Notes under the pieces: model-generated
The model's database searches: none
Seen by the model: only the letters and a program-made list of their open reading frames with translations
Told to the model about the DNA's origin: nothing
Part shown: piece by piece, positions 55,334 through 62,517 of the stretch
How the letters are laid out: each line of letters starts with the position of its first letter
Position numbering within the stretch: position 1 is the stretch's first letter
Position numbers and translations under genes: made by a program
Assembly: GCF_000526415.1 (NCBI RefSeq)
Contig: NZ_JAGA01000004.1
Span: 186,001-250,000 of the forward strand
Length of the DNA stretch: 64,000 nt
Direction: 5' to 3'
Source: Kallotenue papyrolyticum
GTDB lineage: Bacteria; Chloroflexota; Chloroflexia; Chloroflexales; Kallotenuaceae

Positions 55334-55706
55334 ACTCTTAGCGTTGTTGTATAAGCGTTCCAGAAGTGATATTCAAGGTATACAACGATGAATGAAATAC
55401 AACAAATCACCTACCATAAATTTCTAACCAATCATATAGAAATTTCCCGATAGCCACTAAAGATTGATCATCGACGTCTTGTATATCATGACACAAAACT
55501 CATAAATGTCAAGTGTCATTGAATTAAATAGTACACTGGCTGCGTTGAATAACTTACTCTCGATTCGTGGCAATTGAGCGGGCGCGGAAGCGGCGCGCCG
55601 GCTGGCGCAGCGCGAGCAAGGCCCAGAAAAATCGACTATGATATGGTCGCCCGCGGTCGGGCGGAGCCATCAACCGTCGCCGCACAACCCGAGAAAGGAG
55701 GAGGCT
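55334..55706. promoter_or_regulatory. AT-rich intergenic region between glycan cluster and HD gene
   Basis: About 370 bases, no gene. The first 220 or so (55340-55560) are strongly AT-rich, unlike any other stretch in the window. It holds a hairpin aaatttcta (55418-55426) with tagaaattt (55437-55445) and a gacac/gtgtc pair farther on. It must carry the glycan-cluster promoter (minus) and probably that of the HD gene (plus). The AT content fits a leader acquired with the cluster. Confidence 0.6.
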
Positions 55707-56327
55707 ATGCCGTTCAATCCGGCCACCATCGCGCAGGACGCCCGAACAATCCTGTATGACTGGGTTCAGTCCGACAGCCTGCGCAAGCACTGTGAGGCCG
55801 TGGCGGCGAGCATGCGCCACTTCGCGCGCAAATACGGCGAGGACGAGGCGCTGTGGCAGGCGATCGGCCTGCTGCACGACATGGACTACGAGCGCTATCC
55901 CAACCTGGAGCACAGCCCCAGCGAGGGCCATCCCTTTGTCGCCGTCGCCTGGCTGCGCGAGCAGGGCTGGCCCGAGGTCGTCACCCGCGCGATCCTGTCG
56001 CACGCCGACTATAGCGGCGTGCCCCGCCAGTCGCGGCTGGAGCGGACGCTCTACGCCGTGGATGAGCTGAGCGGCTTTGTCACCGCCGTGGCGCTGGTGC
56101 GGCCCAGCAAGAGCATCCACGATGTGGATGTGCGCGCGGTGCGCAAGAAAATGAAGGACAAGGCCTTCGCCGCCAAGGTCAATCGCGACGATATCATCCG
56201 TGGCGCCGAGGAGCTGGGCCTGCCCCTGGACGAGCTGATCGGCGAGGTAATCGCTGCGCTGCAGGCCCACGCCGCCGCACTGGGCCTCGAAGGCCAGCGC
56301 GCGTCCGGCGACGCGCCACAGCGCTAG
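55707..56327 (+). CDS. HD domain-containing hydrolase
   Basis: A 206-residue protein with the metal-binding pattern KHCEAVAASMRHFARKYGE, then IGLLHDMDYERYPN (HD) and HPFVAV and ILSHADYSG, giving the H...HD...H...H set. HD-domain proteins are metal-dependent phosphohydrolases acting on nucleotides or similar substrates; the substrate is unknown. ATG 55707 sits behind AAAGGAGGAGG. Confidence 0.86.
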   Translation: MPFNPATIAQDARTILYDWVQSDSLRKHCEAVAASMRHFARKYGEDEALWQAIGLLHDMDYERYPNLEHSPSEGHPFVAVAWLREQGWPEVVTRAILSHADYSGVPRQSRLERTLYAVDELSGFVTAVALVRPSKSIHDVDVRAVRKKMKDKAFAAKVNRDDIIRGAEELGLPLDELIGEVIAALQAHAAALGLEGQRASGDAPQR

Positions 56328-56423
56328 ACACCCCTGGCGGCGTGCCGGTCGCGCATACACGCAGGCTGGCGGCATACCTTCTGCTTGCAGCCCGACCAGC
56401 AGCCTGCATCTGCGAGGAGGACC

Positions 56424-56951
56424 ATGACCAACCAGCGCAACTCCTTTTCCGCGCGGCTGGCGCAGCTCCGCGCTGCCTATGGCCGTCCCGACGCGCCGCT
56501 GGGCGCGTATGCCACGCTGATCGGTGCATTCCATGCGCTGCTGGCCGCTTTTCTGCTGGCACTGCGCTGGCGCCGCCGACCGCTGCCGGAGCGTGTCAGT
56601 GCCGACGATCTGCTGCTGGTCGGCATCGCCACCTTCAAGCTCAGCCGGCTGATCGCCCGCGACATCGTCACCAGCGTACTGCGCGCGCCCTTTACGCGCT
56701 TTCACGAGCCCGCCGGCAACGGCGAGTTCAACGAGCAGCCGCGCGGTCGTGGGCTGCGCCGGGCGCTGGGCGAGCTGCTGACCTGTCCCTTCTGCCTGGG
56801 ACAGTGGGTCGCCGCCGCGCTGCTGTACGGGCTGGTCCTTGCGCCGCGCTTCACGCGCCTGATCTGCAGCCTGTTCACGGCGCTGGCCATCGCCGACGTG
56901 GCGCAGCTCGGCTATGCCGCGCTGCAACGCCGCAGCCAGGGCAGCGATTAA
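56424..56951 (+). CDS. DUF1360 membrane protein
   Basis: A 175-residue protein with about four helices and the conserved TCPFCLGQWVAA motif near residue 130. DUF1360 (sporulation-YjcA-like) proteins are of unknown function. GAGGAGG lies before the ATG at 56424. It lies about 95 nt after the HD gene, so the two may be cotranscribed. Confidence 0.85.
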   Translation: MTNQRNSFSARLAQLRAAYGRPDAPLGAYATLIGAFHALLAAFLLALRWRRRPLPERVSADDLLLVGIATFKLSRLIARDIVTSVLRAPFTRFHEPAGNGEFNEQPRGRGLRRALGELLTCPFCLGQWVAAALLYGLVLAPRFTRLICSLFTALAIADVAQLGYAALQRRSQGSD

Positions 56952-56957
56952 AAGCAA

Positions 56958-56982
56958 AACCGCAGGCGCTTCACCTGCGGTT
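56958..56982 (-). terminator. Terminator of tRNA-Asp
   Basis: Stem aaccgcagg (56958-56966) with cctgcggtt (56974-56982); reading the minus strand, the stem is followed by a T-rich tract ttttgctttt. It lies 6 nt from the tRNA 3' end. Confidence 0.8.
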
Positions 56983-56987
56983 GTCGT

Positions 56988-57064
56988 TGGCGGGCCCGAG
57001 GGGATTCGAACCCCCGATCTCCGCCGTGACAGGGCGGCATGTTAGGCCACTACACCACGAGCCC
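56988..57064 (-). tRNA. tRNA-Asp (GTC)
   Basis: On the minus strand the 77-nt gene begins GGGCTCG, pairing with CGGGCCC at the acceptor end, and has the T-arm GGGGGTTCGAATCCCC and anticodon loop CTGTCAC (anticodon GTC). The discriminator is G and CCA is encoded at 56990-56988. All four arms fold. Confidence 0.97.
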
Positions 57065-57078
57065 TCACGACGTGTCGG

Positions 57079-57107
57079 ATTATACCAGCCCGACAGGAGC
57101 TTGTCAA
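57079..57107 (-). promoter_or_regulatory. tRNA-Asp promoter
   Basis: On the minus strand: TTGACA (57107-57102), 17 nt, TATAAT (57084-57079), with TGG before the -10 (extended -10). Perfect consensus for the housekeeping sigma factor, 15 nt upstream of the mature tRNA 5' end. Confidence 0.88.
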
Positions 57108-57196
57108 ATGAGTGTGCGGAGCTACGGTGCCAGGCCGGGTCGTGGCCTACAATATGATGCAGCATGCGCTGGTGTGGACAGGAGGAACACAAACAT

Positions 57197-57985
57197 ATGA
57201 GCCTACGTGGCGCGATCTTCGACGTGGACGGCGTGCTGGTCGACTCGCCGCACGAGCGCGCGTGGCGCGATACGCTGCAGCATTTGATGGAAGGCGAGTG
57301 GCGCGATCTGCTGCTGCAGACCGGCTACCGGCCGGAGCGCTTCACCACGGCGGTGTACCAGGAGTATGTCGCGGGCAAGCCGCGCCTGAGCGGCGCCCAG
57401 GCGGCGCTGGAGTACTTCGGCATTCCCGACGCGGCCGAGCGCGCCCGGCGCTACGCCGAGCTCAAACAGCAGGAGGTGGTGCGCCTGATCGAGCAGGGGC
57501 AGTTTACCGCCTTCGACGATGCGCTGCGCTTTCTGCTGGCGCTCAAAGCCGCCGGCTTCAAAGTGGCTGCGGCGTCGTCGTCCAAAAACGCACCGCTGTT
57601 TCTGACGCAGATCGATCTGTATCGCTTCATGCAGGAGCAGGGGCTGGACTACGACTTCATCCGGCCGGGCACGACCTTGCTCACGATCTTTGATGCCAAT
57701 GTCACCGGTCGCGACTTCGCCCAGGGCAAGCCTCACCCCGAGATCTTCCTGACGGCCGCGCGCGAGCTGGAGCTGCCGCCGGAAGCCTGCGTGGTGATCG
57801 AGGACGCCAGCTCGGGCGTGCAGGCGGCCAAGGCCGGCGGCATGCTGGCCATCGGCGTGGCGCGCCTGAACGATGCCGCGCTGCTGGAGGCCGCCGGCGC
57901 CGATCTGGTGGTCACCTCGCTGGATGAGGTGGATGTCGCCGCCCTGACCGAGGGTCGTTTGCAACGGAGGACGGTGCGCCTATGA
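57197..57985 (+). CDS. HAD-family hydrolase, beta-phosphoglucomutase-like
   Basis: A 262-residue HAD protein with DVDGVLVDS (nucleophile Asp near residue 9), the AASSSKNAP motif II, and GKPHPEIFL plus VVIEDASSGVQAAKAGGM. It matches the beta-phosphoglucomutase/trehalose-phosphatase-like branch. It overlaps the GH65 gene by 4 nt (ATGA). Such pairs convert the beta-glucose 1-phosphate released by GH65 into glucose 6-phosphate; that role is inferred from the pairing. ATG 57197 follows AGGAGGAAC. Confidence 0.88.
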   Translation: MSLRGAIFDVDGVLVDSPHERAWRDTLQHLMEGEWRDLLLQTGYRPERFTTAVYQEYVAGKPRLSGAQAALEYFGIPDAAERARRYAELKQQEVVRLIEQGQFTAFDDALRFLLALKAAGFKVAAASSSKNAPLFLTQIDLYRFMQEQGLDYDFIRPGTTLLTIFDANVTGRDFAQGKPHPEIFLTAARELELPPEACVVIEDASSGVQAAKAGGMLAIGVARLNDAALLEAAGADLVVTSLDEVDVAALTEGRLQRRTVRL

Positions 57986-60261
57986 CCACACACGCACACA
58001 CCGATCTCTTCAGCATCACCAACGATGAGGGCTGGCGCCTGACGGTCGAGGGCTGGGATCCCAAGGCCGAGCCGGCCATCGAAGCCGTGCTGGCGCTGGT
58101 CAACGGCTACCAGGGCACGCGCGCGGCGGTCGAGGAAGGCAGCCGCGTTTCAACACCGGCCACCTTTCTCAACGGTGTCTTCGACGTTTCGACCGAACAG
58201 GTGGCCCAAGCCGCAGCTACGCCCGACCACGTCGTCATCGCCGCGCCGACGCAGGAGCTGGTGGTCGCGCCCGACTGGTCACGGCTGCGCCTGATCGCCG
58301 ACAGCCAGCCGCTCGACCTGGAGAGCGCCGAGCTGCTGAGTCAGCGCCGCACGTTGGATCTGCACCGCGGCGTGCTGCTGCGCGAGTGGCGCCTGCGCGT
58401 TGCGGGCAAGACCACCCGTCTGCGCTCGCTACGCTGCGCGTCGCTGGATGATCGACATGTGCTGATCCAGTTGCTGGAGTTTACGCCCGAAGACTGGAGT
58501 GGCACGGCGACGATCGAGGCGCTGGTGGAGGGCAACGTCACTAACGAGGGCGGCGTGCGCCATCTGGTCGGGACGCAGACCGGCGCCTTCGAGGGCGGTC
58601 TGCTGCTGACCACCGCCACCTCGGAAAAGCAGATTCCGATCGCCTACGCCACGCATGCCACCCTGACCAACGCTGAAGGCGACAACCTGGCCTGGGACGA
58701 CGTATCAACGCCCACCACCATTATCCAGCGCTGGCAGACGGCAGTCAGCGCCGGGCAGCCGCTGCTGTTGCAAAAGATCGTCACGGTCTGGACCGGTCGC
58801 GATGATGCCGATCCTGTGGCCCGTGCCCAGGAAACACTCCGCCAGGCAACCCACCTGGGCGTGTCCAGGCTGCTGGAACGTAGCGCGGCGGCCTGGGCCG
58901 AGCGTTGGGCGGTCGCCGATGTCGTGATCAGCGCCAACCAGGATCTGCAGCGACGCGCGCGGTTCGCGATCTACCATCTGATCGGTTGCGCCAATCCCGA
59001 CGATGAGTATGCCTCGCCCGGCGCGCGTTCGCTCACCGGCGAGCGCTACAAGGGCCATGTCTTCTGGGATACCGAGATCTTCGTCCTGCCGTTCTTTGTC
59101 TATACTCACCCGCCAACGGCGCGGACGCTGCTGATGTATCGCTACCACACCTTGCCGGCAGCGCGCGCCAAAGCGCAGGCGCAGGGCTACCAGGGCGCCC
59201 TCTATGCTTGGGAGTCGACCGACACCGGCGAGGACGTCACACCGCCGTTCGTGATCAACGCCGCCGGTGAGCGGCTCGAAATCCTGACGGCGCAACAGGA
59301 GCATCATATCTCTGCCGATGTGGCCTACGCGATCTGGCAGTACTGGCACGCCACCGGCGACGACGCCTTTATGCTACGCGCCGGCGCCGAGATGCTGATC
59401 GAACTGGCACGCTTCTGGGCCTCGCGCGCCACGCTGGGCGATGATGGCCGTTACCATATCCTCAAGGTGATCGGGCCGGACGAGTTCCACGAGCACGTTG
59501 ACGACAATGCCTACACCAACCGCATGGCGCAGTGGGTGCTGCGTCGTGGACAGGAGATCGTCGCCTGGCTGCGCGAGCGGCATCCGCAGCGCTGGCAGGA
59601 ACTGGCCGCGCAGCTTGCCTTCAGCGATGACGAGCTGACGCGCTGGCGCGAGGTCGCCGACGGGCTGGTGGACAACTTCGATCCGACCACCGGCTTGTTC
59701 GAGCAGCACCGCGGCTACTTCCAGCTCGAAGACGTCGATCTGCGGCAGTTCGAGCCGCGCAAAACCTCCATGGACGTGCTGCTGGGCTGGGAGCGCCTGA
59801 GCAAAACGCAGATCATCAAGCAGGCCGATGTGATCATGCTGTTGTTCCTGCTCGGCGATCGCTATCCCCGCGAGGTGCATGCCGCCAACTTCCGCTATTA
59901 CGAGCCACGCACCGCTCACGACAGTTCGCTGAGCGCCAGCTTCCATGCTCTGGCCGCGGCGCGCATGGACGAGCTGGAGCTGGCCGAACGCTATTGGCTG
60001 AAGGCCTCCAACATCGATCTGGACTTCACGCGCGGCGTGACGGCTGCCGGCGGCATCCATATCGCCACCCTCGGCGGCATGTGGCAGGCGCTGATCTTCG
60101 GCTTCGGCGGCATGTTCGTGGAGCAGGACGGTCCGCGCTTCGAGCCGCACGTGCCCGAGCACTGGGGCGAGTTGCGCTTCACGATCCTGTGGCGCGGCCA
60201 GCCGATGCGTGTCACCGCGCGTGGCACCAGCGCGGACGTGCAGCGCGACGGCGCGACGTGA
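57982..60261 (+). CDS. GH65 disaccharide phosphorylase (trehalose/kojibiose/maltose type)
   Basis: A 759-residue enzyme. Beta-sandwich domain 1-270, linker, (alpha/alpha)6 barrel (about 320-680) and C-terminal domain. The catalytic acid Glu is in IGPDEFHEHVDDNAYTN (about residue 494), and the phosphate-binding region includes AHDSSLSASFHALAA. GH65 inverting phosphorylases release beta-glucose 1-phosphate from alpha-glucosides. The specificity (trehalose, kojibiose, nigerose or maltose) cannot be told by eye. It is coupled to the HAD gene before it. Confidence 0.92.
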   Translation: MTTHAHTDLFSITNDEGWRLTVEGWDPKAEPAIEAVLALVNGYQGTRAAVEEGSRVSTPATFLNGVFDVSTEQVAQAAATPDHVVIAAPTQELVVAPDWSRLRLIADSQPLDLESAELLSQRRTLDLHRGVLLREWRLRVAGKTTRLRSLRCASLDDRHVLIQLLEFTPEDWSGTATIEALVEGNVTNEGGVRHLVGTQTGAFEGGLLLTTATSEKQIPIAYATHATLTNAEGDNLAWDDVSTPTTIIQRWQTAVSAGQPLLLQKIVTVWTGRDDADPVARAQETLRQATHLGVSRLLERSAAAWAERWAVADVVISANQDLQRRARFAIYHLIGCANPDDEYASPGARSLTGERYKGHVFWDTEIFVLPFFVYTHPPTARTLLMYRYHTLPAARAKAQAQGYQGALYAWESTDTGEDVTPPFVINAAGERLEILTAQQEHHISADVAYAIWQYWHATGDDAFMLRAGAEMLIELARFWASRATLGDDGRYHILKVIGPDEFHEHVDDNAYTNRMAQWVLRRGQEIVAWLRERHPQRWQELAAQLAFSDDELTRWREVADGLVDNFDPTTGLFEQHRGYFQLEDVDLRQFEPRKTSMDVLLGWERLSKTQIIKQADVIMLLFLLGDRYPREVHAANFRYYEPRTAHDSSLSASFHALAAARMDELELAERYWLKASNIDLDFTRGVTAAGGIHIATLGGMWQALIFGFGGMFVEQDGPRFEPHVPEHWGELRFTILWRGQPMRVTARGTSADVQRDGAT

Positions 60262-60288
60262 CGGAGCAGGGAAAACCGGGAAACCCGG

Positions 60289-60725
60289 AGACCGTTTTTG
60301 GAGTGCGCCAGCCAGGCTGGCGCGCCACGCGCAGCGGGGCAGCCGCAGCTGTGTTGGCGCCTCCGGGCATCGCGGGAGCACGACGCCCGCACGCCACAAT
60401 CCGAGGTGCCGCCCGTACGCCAAAGCCCTTTTTGGAGTGCGCCAGCCATGCTGGCGCGGCGAGCACCCCGCGCTCGCCATCCGACCGTTGATCCTGCGTC
60501 AGCCTGACGGTGCCGACGCACAACAGCGGGAACGACTGGCGCCCTCCCGGGCGCCGCGGGAGCACGGCTCCCGCACTCCAAAACACCGCTCACCGGCCAC
60601 GAATTCGTAGGCTCGCGCTGGTGATTGTTCGTCAGCACAGCTAGCACACTGAGCCAGGCGCTCCTAAATGCCGCCAGCTCCGCTAGCGCCGCGGGAGCAT
60701 AGCTCCCGCACTCCGAAGGGGAAGA
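60289..60725. repeat. Cluster of palindromic intergenic repeats (right cluster)
   Basis: The 508-nt gap after the GH65 gene has no gene. It contains ggagtgcgccagccaggctg (60300) and ggagtgcgccagccatgctg (60434), each ending in a palindrome ccag/ctgg, then cgcgggagcacggctcccgc (60557) and cgcgggagcatagctcccgc (60692), each followed by actcc. These match the left cluster at 8.8-9.1 kb. They are likely REP-like elements or transcript-end stems. Confidence 0.82.
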
Positions 60726-60770
60726 CGCGGCGGGGGCACAGCCATGTCCCCGCCGTCGTTGCGGTAGCTT

Positions 60771-61637
60771 CTAGGCCGCCGGTTTACGCGCGCGCACAAA
60801 GGTGCTCGCAAAACGACCGATGACCTCGCGCGCCAACTCCGGCGCCAAACGTGCCAACCAGGCCTGCGGCGGCACATCGGCCAGCGTGTAGCGCCGCGTC
60901 ACCTCCAGCTCGATCGTATCAAAGCCCGCTGTTGCCAGGCCAACGCGATACTCCTCGTCGGTGAGCGCGCCGGCGATGCAGCCGGCCCAGGCCGATAGAT
61001 CGCGTCGCAGAGCAGCGTCATCACCCAGCGCCGCCGGCAACCCGCCGTGAATCACGATATCTGAGACGGCAAAGCGACCACCCGGCTTGAGCACGCGAAA
61101 TGCTTCGCGAAAGACCGCCTGTTTGTCAACCGCCAGGTTGATCACGCAGTTCGAAATGATCACATCGACGCTGGCATCCGGCAGGGGGATGGCGGCGATG
61201 TCGCCCTTGAGAAACTCGACATTGGTCACGCCCGCTTCGGCGGCATTCTGCCGTGCCAGGGCAAGCATCTCGTCGGTCATGTCCAGGCCGTAGGCTTTGC
61301 CGCTCGGTCCCACCCGCCGCGCCGACAGCAGCACATCGATCCCGCCACCGCTGCCCAGGTCGAGCACGATCTCGCCCGGATGCAGTTCAGCCAGCGCCGT
61401 AGGATTGCCGCAGCCCAGCGAGGCCAGCGCCGCCTTGAGCGGCACGCCCTCTAGGTCGTCGAGGCTGTACAGTCCCTGCGAGATCGTGTCGCTGCTGGTC
61501 GCCTCCGTACAACAGCCACTCGCCGTGCCACAACAGGCAACCGCCTGCTGCCCATCGTCTCGCGCCGTCAACACCTGCCGCGCCAGCGAGCCGTAACGCT
61601 CGCGGACGGCCTCCCTGATCTCCGTCGTGCGGTCCAT
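60771..61637 (-). CDS. arsM: Arsenite S-adenosylmethionine methyltransferase (ArsM-like)
   Basis: A 288-residue methyltransferase with SAM motif LDLGSGGGIDVLLSAR, and ISNCVINL and WAGCIAGAL holding the two conserved arsenic-binding cysteines of the family; a third Cys pair (ACCGTASGCC) lies near residue 40. It methylates arsenite to volatile or less toxic species. ATG 61637 follows AGGAGG. It is in one transcript with a 76-residue protein and behind ArsR. Confidence 0.9.
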   Translation of the reverse strand: MDRTTEIREAVRERYGSLARQVLTARDDGQQAVACCGTASGCCTEATSSDTISQGLYSLDDLEGVPLKAALASLGCGNPTALAELHPGEIVLDLGSGGGIDVLLSARRVGPSGKAYGLDMTDEMLALARQNAAEAGVTNVEFLKGDIAAIPLPDASVDVIISNCVINLAVDKQAVFREAFRVLKPGGRFAVSDIVIHGGLPAALGDDAALRRDLSAWAGCIAGALTDEEYRVGLATAGFDTIELEVTRRYTLADVPPQAWLARLAPELAREVIGRFASTFVRARKPAA

Positions 61638-61673
61638 CACCAACCTCCTGATGTGAAGATGCCACGGCTGGCC

Positions 61674-61904
61674 TCATGCACCCGCCAGACAACAACAGCA
61701 CATGGACGGCGACCCAATGAACGAGCGACGCGTCTGAGGCATAGCTCGCCGGCGGATGGCAGCGGCCCACGCCCGCAGCCGCAGATGGAACGTCGCAGGA
61801 CGCGGTCGCAGCGCCAGCGCCGCTGTGCGCCTGGCCGCCGCCTGGCGCAGCCGCTCGCGCACGACGGCCTGCACCAACTCTTCAGAAACCGTGAATGGAA
61901 ACAT
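61674..61904 (-). CDS. Small basic hypothetical protein in ars locus
   Basis: A 76-residue protein from MFPFTVSEELVQAVVRERLR, Arg/Ala-rich, with a Cys run (CCCCLAGA) at the C-terminus. The ATG follows a strong GGAGGGACAC. It lies between arsR and arsM, 36 nt before arsM. The C-terminal Cys cluster could bind arsenic or another thiophilic metal. The family is not recognised. Confidence 0.6.
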   Translation of the reverse strand: MFPFTVSEELVQAVVRERLRQAAARRTAALALRPRPATFHLRLRAWAAAIRRRAMPQTRRSFIGSPSMCCCCLAGA

Positions 61905-61918
61905 GTGTCCCTCCATAA

Positions 61919-61937
61919 ATCGATAGCAATCGATATA
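61919..61937. promoter_or_regulatory. ArsR-type operator site 1
   Basis: atcgatagcaatcgatata, an inverted repeat atcgat-4-atcgat. It differs from site 2 (61986-62004) by one base. It lies 15 nt upstream of the small ars gene start. Confidence 0.65.
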
Positions 61938-61985
61938 GACGTCGCGCAGACGCAGAGTGGATGGACGAGCGCCAGACCTCCTTTC

Positions 61986-62004
61986 ATCGATAGTAATCGA
62001 TATA
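61986..62004. promoter_or_regulatory. ArsR-type operator site 2
   Basis: atcgatagtaatcgatata, the second copy of the same palindrome, 67 nt from the first, about six helical turns. The pair flanks the likely promoter of the small gene and arsM. Confidence 0.65.
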
Positions 62005-62024
62005 AACCCCAAAAAAGAGCAGCG

Positions 62025-62417
62025 CTAGCGCAGCCAGGCCAGCAGAGCCCACAGCTCGCGCAGCCGTTCGCGCCGCACGGAGTAGTAGGACCAGGTGCCG
62101 CGCTTCTCGTAGCTGACCAGCCCGGCCTCGCGCAGCACGCGCAGGTGGTGCGAGATCGTCGGCTGCTTGGGCCGCTGACCGGTCTGTGGATCGGGCAGAC
62201 CGACCACACCCTCCAGATCGCACACGCACACCATGCCCTCGCGCTGCAGCAGCACGTCCAGAATCTGAAGGCGTGCCGGATCGGCTAGCGCCTTGAGCAG
62301 CTCGGCAGTGACTGCCGCGCTCGCATCATCAAGCCGCGACGCGATCGGCGCGCAGCATCCCTGCCCTGCAGAGCGGCCACGTTCGAGTGTAAGGCGATCA
62401 GTGTCGGTTCTGGTCAT
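62025..62417 (-). CDS. arsR: ArsR family metalloregulator
   Basis: A 130-residue winged-helix repressor. It has an N-terminal Cys pair (GQGCCAP, about residues 18-24), an alpha-3 segment with VCVCDLEGVVGL and the recognition helix QPTISHHLRVLREAGLV. The CVCDL cysteines are those of classical As(III)-sensing ArsR proteins. ATG 62417 follows TAGGAG. It represses itself and, via the paired operator sites, the small protein/arsM pair. Confidence 0.92.
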   Translation of the reverse strand: MTRTDTDRLTLERGRSAGQGCCAPIASRLDDASAAVTAELLKALADPARLQILDVLLQREGMVCVCDLEGVVGLPDPQTGQRPKQPTISHHLRVLREAGLVSYEKRGTWSYYSVRRERLRELWALLAWLR

Positions 62418-62450
62418 CTTGCAACTCCTACAGGCAGGATACACCATAAA

Positions 62451-62464
62451 TTGACGTTTGTCAA
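62451..62464. promoter_or_regulatory. arsR upstream operator
   Basis: ttgacgtttgtcaa, a perfect inverted repeat 33 nt upstream of the arsR start. It differs from the two atcgat palindromes downstream; the TTGAC element may also serve as a -35. Confidence 0.6.
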
Positions 62465-62481
62465 TCTATCTTCAATCGCAG

Positions 62482-62517
62482 TTGTCCCGGCCGGCGTTGG
62501 TCGGCTACAATAGCTCC
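62482..62517 (+). promoter_or_regulatory. Amidohydrolase promoter, no leader
   Basis: TTGTCC (62482-62487), 18 nt, TACAAT (62506-62511). The expected start of transcription coincides with the ATG at 62518, and no Shine-Dalgarno is present, so the mRNA is probably leaderless. Confidence 0.6.

Noticed and set aside
55554-56957. 467-residue gene on the minus strand
   Set aside because: Antisense to the HD and DUF1360 genes, both with good ribosome-binding sites and motifs.
56988-57064. tRNA-Asp as integration target of the element
   Set aside because: The tRNA is 48 kb from the integrase, and no tRNA fragment was found near the element's right end.
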